NCBI GenBank assembly: GCA_963794605.1
Contig: CAWCEN010000002.1
Span: 310,001-374,000, forward strand
DNA length: 64,000 nt
Direction of reading: 5' to 3'
DNA from: VAXT01 sp963794605
GTDB taxonomy: Bacteria > Actinomycetota > Thermoleophilia > Gaiellales > Gaiellaceae
Shown here: piece by piece, positions 44,938 through 51,867 of the stretch
How positions within the stretch are numbered: position 1 is the stretch's first letter
Layout of the letters: each line of letters starts with the position of its first letter
Position numbers and translations under genes: made by a program
Notes under the pieces: generated by a model
Seen by the model: only the letters and a program-made list of their open reading frames with translations
Databases searched by the model: none
Told to the model about the DNA's origin: nothing

Positions 44938-45007
44938 CTCTCGAAATCCCTGCTAATCGCATGGGAAGATTCCGCGCTAACGAAGGTCAACCCCGCGCGG
45001 CGTGGCA

Positions 45008-45037
45008 TTGACAGACGGTAGCGGAGTGCGAGAAGAT
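45008..45037 (+). promoter_or_regulatory. Candidate promoter of the first islet gene
   Basis: TTGACA (45008-45013), 18-nt spacer, GAAGAT (45032-45037), 43 nt before the ATG at 45080, which has GGAGGAGAAGG as ribosome site. Confidence 0.4.
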
Positions 45038-45079
45038 CGTGCCGCTGGTTACAACTGCGGCCTGGGGAGGAGAAGGCAA

Positions 45080-45634
45080 ATGCTAGGCAGGCTTGGTTTC
45101 TCAGCGGCACTCCTGGCGCTTATCGCAGTAATCGTGATTCCCACTGCGAGTGCGAGCGCGCCGATCCATGAGGACTTTGTGTTTAGCGACATCACCTTTG
45201 AGGACTTCTACCTGTCGGATGCCTGCGGGACGACGGTGCTCGACACCATCACCGTCAGCGTGTCGGTGACGTTCTTTCCCGCGGCTCACGGTTCGCCTGC
45301 GCACGAGGTCGACACGCTGACCAACGGGCGCATCACCTACAGCTCGCCGGACACGGGTAATTCGCTCACCCGGCCGATGAACGGCACATCGCACGCCGTC
45401 TACCCGGAAGGGACCGAGCCCGGGAGTCCGGCTCACATGACGATCACTGGGGTGAACACGTCCAGCCTTACCGGCACCGCCCCGCCCGGCTCGGGGCAGC
45501 TCGTCGCCGACGGGACGATCCTGTTCCTCGACGACCTCGGCGTGCCCGTGACGACATTTGAGACGAGCGGCATCGTCTCGATGAGGGGCACCTACGCTGC
45601 AACCACCGCTGGGATCTGCGCTGCGCTGACATAG
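45080..45634 (+). CDS. Secreted hypothetical protein
   Basis: 184 residues. Signal peptide 1-26 (LGRLGFSAALLALIAVIVIP, cut near ASA). The mature part is beta-rich with two cysteines only (DACGTT near the start and GICAALT at the end) that may form a disulfide, and many Thr, Ser and Gly. No family recognised. ATG 45080 chosen for the signal peptide and the ribosome site; an upstream ATG at 45002 lies within the promoter. Confidence 0.75.
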   Translation: MLGRLGFSAALLALIAVIVIPTASASAPIHEDFVFSDITFEDFYLSDACGTTVLDTITVSVSVTFFPAAHGSPAHEVDTLTNGRITYSSPDTGNSLTRPMNGTSHAVYPEGTEPGSPAHMTITGVNTSSLTGTAPPGSGQLVADGTILFLDDLGVPVTTFETSGIVSMRGTYAATTAGICAALT

Positions 45635-45724
45635 ACGCGCGTCGGTTGGCCCGTTTCCCTTCAGCGGCGTGAAGCGCTTGGAAGGCACGGACGCACCCTT
45701 GATCTGGGCGAGTGTTCGGGAGTG

Positions 45725-46153
45725 TCACCCGACCACGTCGGGTACGCGTTGAGTTCGACGGGGCCGGGCGAGTCGCAGGATCAGAGCAAGAGACTGTTCA
45801 GGGCCGGGCCAGAGTTCGCGGATCATCGGTTCGCCGCCCGCTTTGACGAAGTGGCGGACGACCAGCGCGACGATGATCGCATCGTCGAGTTGCCCGGCCA
45901 CTGGAATGAAGTCAGGGACAAGGTCGAAGGGCAGCCCTAGATAGGCGACGAGTGCGACCAGGATCAGCTTGCGACGCCGTGGCACCCGGGGGTCTCGTGC
46001 GAGGCGCGTCACTAGCACGATGCAGTCGGGGATGAACGTGGCAAACGCACGTGCGTCCTCACTGCGGCCGCGGATCACGAGCCAGGCGAGGAACGATGCG
46101 TAGATCACGAGGATCACGCCGAGCGAGATCAGGAGCCATTGCCACCACTGCAC
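45725..46153 (-). CDS. YkvA-like (DUF1232) membrane protein
   Basis: 142 residues. N-terminal helix 5-28; the DUF1232 core is KLILVALVAYLGLPFDLVPDFIPVAGQLDDAI, here cited only by its ends: it begins near residue 62 and the signature is PFDLVPDFIP. Function unknown. GTG start (46151-46153) with TAGCGT 7 nt upstream. Confidence 0.82.
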   Translation of the reverse strand: MQWWQWLLISLGVILVIYASFLAWLVIRGRSEDARAFATFIPDCIVLVTRLARDPRVPRRRKLILVALVAYLGLPFDLVPDFIPVAGQLDDAIIVALVVRHFVKAGGEPMIRELWPGPEQSLALILRLARPRRTQRVPDVVG

Positions 46154-46160
46154 GCGTCCG

Positions 46161-46166
46161 ACGCTA
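46161..46166 (-). promoter_or_regulatory. Probable -10 box (TAGCGT) of the YkvA-like gene
   Basis: TAGCGT on the minus strand, 7 nt from the GTG at 46153: leaderless spacing. Confidence 0.4.
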
Positions 46167-46361
46167 CCCGCGCCGGCGAAGGATTGGAGAGCTTGACGGT
46201 GCGGCGTGCCAGAGGAAAAGTTGGGCCGCGTTGGACGTCCCTGTTCCGTACTTCCAATCGGTCATCACGATCGAGCTGGCCGTCTCCGGCGCTCTCTTGT
46301 GAGACAGGAAGGCCGGTCCAGGGCTATTTGTAGTAACTGGCACAAGTGCGATACTCCGAGC

Positions 46362-46430
46362 ATGCCCCCAGCTCGGAAGGGAACGCCTATGCAGCGGCGC
46401 GTCCCGAACAGAAGCAAGAGCAGAGAATGA
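46362..46430 (+). CDS. Possible 22-residue leader peptide
   Basis: TTGTAG-N16-GATACT (46328-46355) is followed after 6 nt by an ATG opening a 22-codon frame (MPPARKGTPMQRRVPNRSKS, then RE) that ends TGA overlapping the next ATG (ATGA). The peptide is very basic (seven Arg/Lys in 22). The following gene has no good ribosome site of its own, so reinitiation from this frame may drive its translation. Confidence 0.35.
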   Translation: MPPARKGTPMQRRVPNRSKSRE

Positions 46431-47164
46431 GCGCGGTGCCGAGCTCGGTCGACCGAGCTCGGCCTCCTTTGTGGGTGGTCGCAGTCGTTTCGGCGTGCAT
46501 GCTTGCCGTCTGCAGCGGGTTGGCAGTCGCCACCAGCGCTGACGAGAAGTTGCCGCCCCAGACGCTCCGGGGGCCTATTGATCGCCTAGCCCAGTATCCG
46601 GCCCTTTCGCTAGCCACTAGCGACCAGCGTGCCGCCGCCAGGCGCCTGCGGGCAGAGATCTGGAAGGCGATGCGCGCGGGCCACTGGCAAGACACACGCG
46701 CTGCGGCGGAAGCTGGGTATGACCCGGCGCGTCTGGCCCATGCGGGCAATTCGGCGGGGCTCTTCCTCCACGTCGAGAACCTCGCATTCCACCGCGACGC
46801 GCTTTTCCTGGCTCCCGAGGCGCCCGAGACGCTCATCTACGCAAACGCACCGGGTAGGCCGCTTGTGCTCATCGGTGTCATGTTCGCGGTGTCGCGTGGC
46901 ATGCACGGCCCCACTCCCGGTGGTCCGATCACCCGCTGGCATACGCACCGCGTCTGCGCGCGGGGCGCAAAACGCGGCCTCAAGCCGAGGCCAGACGGCA
47001 CTTGCCCTCCAGGAACCAGGAGTCGCCAGGGGGCCGAGATGCTTCACTTTTGGTTTACGTCCGACCTACGCAGTGCCTATGCAATCCACGGACCACTGCC
47101 CGAGTTGTGCGCCGAAGGCAAGGTGCACCACGAGTATTGTCACCGCCTCGGCCACGCGCACTAG
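46427..47164 (+). CDS. Secreted hypothetical protein with WHTH motif
   Basis: 245 residues. Signal or anchor helix at 16-38 (WVVAVVSACMLAVCSGLAV). The body has a helical first half (SDQRAAARRLRAEIWKAM) and a conserved-looking second half with ITRWHTHRVCARGAK, EMLHFWFTSDLRSAYAIHG and several His and Cys near the end (HHEYCHRLGHAH), which could bind a metal. No family assigned. It overlaps the next gene if that starts at TTG 47137. Confidence 0.72.
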   Translation: MSAVPSSVDRARPPLWVVAVVSACMLAVCSGLAVATSADEKLPPQTLRGPIDRLAQYPALSLATSDQRAAARRLRAEIWKAMRAGHWQDTRAAAEAGYDPARLAHAGNSAGLFLHVENLAFHRDALFLAPEAPETLIYANAPGRPLVLIGVMFAVSRGMHGPTPGGPITRWHTHRVCARGAKRGLKPRPDGTCPPGTRSRQGAEMLHFWFTSDLRSAYAIHGPLPELCAEGKVHHEYCHRLGHAH

Positions 47165-48519
47165 CTGTCGTCGCGACGCTCCTCGGAATCTCACGCCTTG
47201 TCGCGGTCGGCGCGATGACTCTGCTCGTGACGTCGAGCTCGACATCCGTCGTACGCGCCGAGGGCGGAGAGGTAACTACGACGGTCACTGGCATCAACAG
47301 CATTGAGGGCGTCGATGTTTGGCAATCCCCCTCGAAAAAACCTCAGATCGAAGCGGCTTTCGCCCGCGAGAGTTATCGCTCTGGCTCCGTCGCAAAGCTC
47401 GTCATCTTCTCGAAGGCCGCTCGGGATGTATCAGTTCAGCTGTTCCGCGCGGGCACGGAAGACGCCGCGATCTCGGCACGTGACGAGATGTCCGGCACCC
47501 CGGCGTCAGAGGTCAGGCACCTGGGAGTTGAGCGAAAGAACCAGTGCATCTGGGTTCCGATTCCTCATGCTCCGAGTGGGCTGTACTTCGCCAAGCTCAC
47601 GGGAGCAGGGCGGCGCGTCGGTTACGCACCGTTCATCCTTCGGCCCAAGTATTTCGGGAACCATCAGGTCGCCGTCGTCCTCCCAACTCTGACGTGGCAG
47701 GCGTACAACCGGCACGATGATGACGGAGACGGGCAAGCCGACACTTGGTACGCCAACCCGAAGATCACATCGGTGCGGCTGGCGCGGCCGTTCGACCAAC
47801 GGGGCGTTCCGCCGAATTACAAGTGGTACGACGAGCCGTTCTTGCGCTGGCTGATCTCCACGGGCAAGTCCCTCGACTACCTCTCCCAGTCGGACCTCGC
47901 AAGCACGAACGGGAGCCGGCTCGCGGCAGCCTATGGGCTCGTCATCTTCTCTGGGCATCACGAATACGTGACGCGCGATGAGTACGACGCTGTCGAGGGC
48001 TTCCGAAATCGGGGCGGAAACCTCATCTTCCTTTCGGCGAACAACTTCTTCTGGAGAGTCGTCATCCGGCACAACCACATGTCACGCGTAGCCAAATGGC
48101 GCGACGTAGGCCGGCCCGAGGCCGCTCTGGTCGGGGTGCAGTACATCGCGAACGATGGGGGCACGCATCGCGACGCTTACCACGTGCGCCACACCGAGGC
48201 TGCTTCGTGGCTGTTCGCCGGAACCGGGCTCACAAACGGCTTGAGCTTCGGGTGGGCATTCGGAATCGAGATCGACAAGAGCGCGGCAAGCTCTCCTCGA
48301 GACATCCGGGTTCTGGCCGACCTTCCCAACCTGCTCGGTCCTGGCAAGACCGGCCAAATGACGTACTACAAGAAGGGGCGCGCGAAGGTATTTGCGGCAG
48401 GCGCTTTCGGGCTGGTCGACACGATGCGGTCGGAGGCGGTCGACTTGATGATGGAGAATCTCTGGGCCAAGTTCAGCAAGCCGTCCCTGGCTCGTTGGAG
48501 ACCTCACCCGCGGCAATAG
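47137..48519 (+). CDS. N,N-dimethylformamidase large-subunit-like protein
   Basis: About 460 residues, start uncertain (TTG 47137 gives a signal-like helix; ATG 47215 gives 434 residues). After a small beta domain the core resembles the C-terminal domain of dimethylformamidase large subunit: VLPTLTWQAYNRHDDDGDG, SLDYLSQSDLAS, LVIFSGHHEYVTRDEYD and GGNLIFLSANNFFWRV (glutamine-amidotransferase-like fold). Secreted versions are common in actinobacteria and their substrate is unknown. No small subunit gene is present. Confidence 0.75.
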   Translation: MSPPRPRALAVVATLLGISRLVAVGAMTLLVTSSSTSVVRAEGGEVTTTVTGINSIEGVDVWQSPSKKPQIEAAFARESYRSGSVAKLVIFSKAARDVSVQLFRAGTEDAAISARDEMSGTPASEVRHLGVERKNQCIWVPIPHAPSGLYFAKLTGAGRRVGYAPFILRPKYFGNHQVAVVLPTLTWQAYNRHDDDGDGQADTWYANPKITSVRLARPFDQRGVPPNYKWYDEPFLRWLISTGKSLDYLSQSDLASTNGSRLAAAYGLVIFSGHHEYVTRDEYDAVEGFRNRGGNLIFLSANNFFWRVVIRHNHMSRVAKWRDVGRPEAALVGVQYIANDGGTHRDAYHVRHTEAASWLFAGTGLTNGLSFGWAFGIEIDKSAASSPRDIRVLADLPNLLGPGKTGQMTYYKKGRAKVFAAGAFGLVDTMRSEAVDLMMENLWAKFSKPSLARWRPHPRQ

Positions 48520-49013
48520 TCTCAACTACCCGGGGCGTCAATCTCCACCCAGGCGCTTCGGAGACCATGTCCACGTAGTCTTGCGCGCCCGCTCGCTGGG
48601 CGAGGGAAGAGCTCCGGGAGACCTTCCCGCCGGCCTCCGGCCTAACCGCGTCGAATCTCGAACGAATTTGGAACGCAGCGGTGGCAACCGACGGCGACTA
48701 ACGGCCAGCTAGCAGAGCGCAAAACGCCGCACGCAGGCCACCAACCCGAACCAGCCGCGATCGACGGCAAGCCGCGCCGCCCAACTGTCGCGCCCGAGGT
48801 CGCTGAGTTCGAGTCCCGTCGCTCCCGCTTCATTCAAGCAGTTGTGGCGTGTTGAAGGCCCGGGTGGCACCCGGGCCTTCGTGTTGGTCAGGTTTGGTCA
48901 GGGCGGCGGTCGCCGGCATCAGCGCCGGGGTCTAGGGACGTGCCGACAAGAAAGACACAGATCGGCTTAACTGCCGGGGCAGCGAACGCCTACAAGACCA
49001 GGAGAGGTGCGCG
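48520..49013. other. Gene-free 494-bp stretch with tRNA remnant, hairpin and short repeats
   Basis: No credible gene. At 48807-48827 GTTCGAGTCCCGTCGCTCCCG resembles the T loop and acceptor 3' strand of another tRNA, but the T stem pairs poorly and the 5' half is missing. At 48854-48880 a 13-bp arm pair GAAGGCCCGGGTG / CACCCGGGCCTTC makes a terminator-like hairpin. TTGGTCAGG is repeated at 48884 and 48894. Probably an old integration or breakpoint site. Confidence 0.5.
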
Positions 49014-51437
49014 ATGAGGCTGTCCCTTGTGTTCCTGTTCCCGCTGGTCGTTCTTTCCGCTTTCCTGCTCGCGGGGCCAGTTGCCTACGCCAACCCGGAC
49101 AACAACGAGCGGAATTTCGACATTGTCACGCTGTCGAACCGCGCCGATCTCATCAGCGGCGGCGACGCGCTGGTCGAGATCAGCGTGCCGCACAACGTGC
49201 CGCTGCACCAGGTAAGGGTGCTGCTCAACGACGACGTCGACGTGACGGCCATGTTCCGGACCGACGCGGCGGCGCGCACAATGCGTGGGGTGGTCACCGG
49301 ACTCGCGGTCGGCACGAACACGCTCATCGCCGACTCCAACGGCCGCGGCAACGGTCGTCCGCGCGCTTCGCTCACCATCACCAACCATCCGATCGGCGGG
49401 CCGGTGCTGCTCGGCTCGCAGACGCAGCCTTGGGTCTGCGCCACGCCCACGCCGGCGATCGATCCGGCGACCGGCGCCACGACGAACGCAAGCGGGCTGT
49501 CGACGTTCGCCGTCGACGCGCAATGCAACATCGCCACCGAGTACAAGCTCTTCTACCGCACCACGAACTCGCCTTGCTCGAGCTCGTTGCCAGATCCGAA
49601 CCCGCCGGCCCCCCCGCCGGCAAACGCCTGCTTCAAGCCGTATACGGTCGGCGTCACGCCCCCCGATCTGGCGATGACCACGTCGACGAACGGCATGACG
49701 GTGCCGTACATCGTGCGCGTCGAGCGCGGCACGATCAATCGCGGCATCTACGACATCGCGACCCTCTTCGACCCCACCACCGAGACGCCTTGGACGGCAC
49801 TCTCGCCGCAGCCACAGTGGAACCGCAAGGTGGTCTACACGTTCGGCGCTTCGACCGGCCAGCCGCGGCTGCAATTCCGCACCGAGCAGAACTGGGCCGA
49901 TGACGCGGCGCTTTCACGCGGCTTCATCGTGGTGGACAACAGCCTGACCGACTCGCTCTACAACTCGAACCGCACGCTGAACGCCGAGACGCTGATGATG
50001 ATGAAGGAGCACGTCGTCGACTCGTACGGCGAGATCGCCTCCACGATCGGCAACGGCTGCTCAGGCGGCTCGATCCAGCAGAACACTGCGGCCTCGATCT
50101 TCCCCGGGCTGCTCGACGGCATCCAGCCGAGCTGCGACTACCCCGATTCGATCACCACGGGGCTCGAGGTCGCCGACTGCGTGCTGCTGGTGAACTTCTA
50201 TGCCGGGCCGGAGTGGACAGCGTTGATGGCCGGCAAGACCCAGGCGGAGATCAACGCCAAGAAGGCGGCGATCAACGGCCATCTGAACCAACGCGGCTGC
50301 CAGTCCTGGAACAACGCATTCGGCTTCAATAACAAGCCGGGCAACTACGTACCGTTCGTCGTCATCGATCAGACCACCGGCGCGATGGCGTTCGTTGGCG
50401 ACCCGCGCAACAACTGCCTCTTGCCGGCCACGCAGGTCTACGACCCGGTTACCAATCCCAACGGCACGCGTTGCGGCGACAACGACCTGTCCGCCGCCGT
50501 CTGGGGATTGACCCCCGGGATTCCGGCCGGCAGCCTCCGCGCGCGGCAGACCGGCGACAACGTCGGCATCCAGTATGGCCTCGGGGCCTTGCTCGCCAAC
50601 AAGATCACGGCCGAGGAGTTCGTGATGCTCAACGAGAAGATCGGCGGCTTCGACGCCGATTCGAACCGTCGGGCGGCGCGCAGTACCGCCGACCTCCCGG
50701 CCCTCGATATCGCGTACCGCGCCGGAATCGTCTCGAGCGGCGCGCATCTCGGCATGCTGCCGATCATCGATTCGCGCGGCTGGGATGAGCAGGGCATCCA
50801 CTACATCTTCCGCAGCTTCGCCGAGCGCGCCCGCATCGATGCGGAAAGCGGCGGCAATCACGGCAACCAGGTGATGTGGCGCTACGGCACGGCCCTGCTG
50901 CCGGCCACCCCGGCCCAGGTATCGGCGGTGACCTTGCGGTCGCTGCTGACGATGAACTCATGGCTGGACAACCTGAACGTCACCGCGCCGAAAGACACGC
51001 TCAACTCGCCGCGGACGCAGGCCGAAGTGATCGCCGGGAAGCCCGCGGACGCCGTCGACTTCTGCTTCCTGCTCGCCGATACGAGCTTTACGACTCCGGT
51101 GTTCGACACGACGGTCTGCGACAACGATGCCCCGCAGGCGGATGGCCTCGGCCGGCTGGCGAAACGGGCTTCGCCGCGCCAAGTGGCCGGCGGGCCGCTG
51201 GCGGAGAACATCCTGAAGTGCCAGCTGAAGCCGCTCAGCCCGGTCGACTACCCGTCGATGACCTTCACGCCCGCGCAGTGGGCGCGGATGCAGATCGCCT
51301 TCCCGGACGGCGTGTGCGACTGGACGCGCCCCGGCGTCGGGCAGCAGCCGGCGGTCTCGCCGCTCACTTTCAGCGGCGGCCCGGGCGGCGTGCCGCTGCC
51401 GCCGGCGCCGGAGGCCGTGCCGGCCCCGGAGCATTGA
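49014..51437 (+). CDS. Large secreted alpha/beta-hydrolase-like protein (DUF6351-like)
   Basis: 807 residues. Signal peptide 1-26 (LSLVFLFPLVVLSAFLLAG, cut after AYA). A beta-rich N-terminal part (30-125) is followed by the hydrolase-like region; GNGCSGGSIQQN (about residue 347-358) has the Gly-x-Ser-x-Gly form of a nucleophile elbow, with Asp and His candidates downstream (PSCDYPDS; NHGNQVMWRYG). Eight or more cysteines suggest disulfides. The C-terminus is Pro-rich. Similar to secreted proteins of proteobacteria; activity unknown, esterase or polymer hydrolase possible. Ribosome site AGGAGAGG. Confidence 0.8.
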   Translation: MRLSLVFLFPLVVLSAFLLAGPVAYANPDNNERNFDIVTLSNRADLISGGDALVEISVPHNVPLHQVRVLLNDDVDVTAMFRTDAAARTMRGVVTGLAVGTNTLIADSNGRGNGRPRASLTITNHPIGGPVLLGSQTQPWVCATPTPAIDPATGATTNASGLSTFAVDAQCNIATEYKLFYRTTNSPCSSSLPDPNPPAPPPANACFKPYTVGVTPPDLAMTTSTNGMTVPYIVRVERGTINRGIYDIATLFDPTTETPWTALSPQPQWNRKVVYTFGASTGQPRLQFRTEQNWADDAALSRGFIVVDNSLTDSLYNSNRTLNAETLMMMKEHVVDSYGEIASTIGNGCSGGSIQQNTAASIFPGLLDGIQPSCDYPDSITTGLEVADCVLLVNFYAGPEWTALMAGKTQAEINAKKAAINGHLNQRGCQSWNNAFGFNNKPGNYVPFVVIDQTTGAMAFVGDPRNNCLLPATQVYDPVTNPNGTRCGDNDLSAAVWGLTPGIPAGSLRARQTGDNVGIQYGLGALLANKITAEEFVMLNEKIGGFDADSNRRAARSTADLPALDIAYRAGIVSSGAHLGMLPIIDSRGWDEQGIHYIFRSFAERARIDAESGGNHGNQVMWRYGTALLPATPAQVSAVTLRSLLTMNSWLDNLNVTAPKDTLNSPRTQAEVIAGKPADAVDFCFLLADTSFTTPVFDTTVCDNDAPQADGLGRLAKRASPRQVAGGPLAENILKCQLKPLSPVDYPSMTFTPAQWARMQIAFPDGVCDWTRPGVGQQPAVSPLTFSGGPGGVPLPPAPEAVPAPEH

Positions 51438-51443
51438 TTCGAG

Positions 51444-51530
51444 CTAGGGAGCAGCGACGAGGACGCCGATCTGCCGCCAGGCCTCGAACACAACGGCAGC
51501 GACGGCATTCGACAGGTTGAGGCTGCGGCG
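51444..51530 (-). pseudogene. trmL: 3' remnant of a SpoU/TrmL tRNA methyltransferase gene
   Basis: The last 27 codons read RSLNLSNAVAAVVFEAWRQ followed by a short tail and stop. This is the conserved C-terminal SAM-binding knot of TrmL (E. coli: RSLNLSNSVAVVVYEAWRQ). Nothing upstream continues the homology, so only the end of the gene was carried in, next to the DUF6351-like gene. Confidence 0.7.
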
Positions 51531-51602
51531 ACTGGCGCAATCACTGGCGCGCACAGCGCTCCGAGGCAACATTCTGCCTGCAAATGGCGATTTTCTCACG
51601 CT

Positions 51603-51645
51603 GTTTCCTAAACCGCGTGCGCATGTTCGATTCATGCCGGGGGCA
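51603..51645 (+). repeat. attR: 43-bp copy of the tRNA-Arg 3' end
   Basis: Identical to 44895-44937. Lacks the 5' half of the tRNA, so it is not a functional gene. Marks the right end of the islet. Confidence 0.92.
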
Positions 51646-51855
51646 TACCGCTTGGTTGAGGAGGTTCTCCGCTGAGCGGGCGTTCTTCTGCGCGCCGTCG
51701 GATTGGGAGAGTTCCGGTGAAGACCGCTCCAACCGGCACGCGAGGGAGGTCGACTGGCGCGTGGCGCACGTGTGACCAGCGTGTCAGCGGAAGGAGCTCC
51801 GCCGTCTCGACGTCTTGCACGGGGCGCGACGATAGCCATCCGGCCGCGGCCGTCC

Positions 51856-51861
51856 TAGACT
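51856..51861 (+). promoter_or_regulatory. Probable -10 box (TAGACT) of the cyclase gene
   Basis: TAGACT ends exactly 6 nt before the ATG at 51868. The rest of 51438-51867 holds only the trmL remnant and attR. Confidence 0.5.
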
Positions 51862-51867
51862 CATCTC

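Larger units (their letters stand above)
44938..51645. mobile_element. Integrated genomic islet at tRNA-Arg(CCT)
   Basis: 6.7 kb bounded by the intact tRNA (left) and a 43-bp duplicate of its 3' end (right), the footprint of site-specific integration. It contains a secreted protein, a YkvA-like membrane protein, a WHTH-motif secreted protein, a dimethylformamidase-like protein, a large DUF6351-like protein and a trmL fragment. No integrase, transposase or replication gene is left, so it is decayed or was mobilised in trans. By eye the left half is less GC-rich than the flanks. Confidence 0.8.

Noticed and set aside
48807..48827. Functional tRNA in the islet
   Set aside because: Only T-loop and acceptor 3' strand are recognisable and the T stem pairs poorly.
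51603..51645. A second tRNA-Arg gene
   Set aside because: Only the 3' 43 bases are present; acceptor 5' strand, D arm and most of the anticodon stem are missing, so it is an attachment-site copy.
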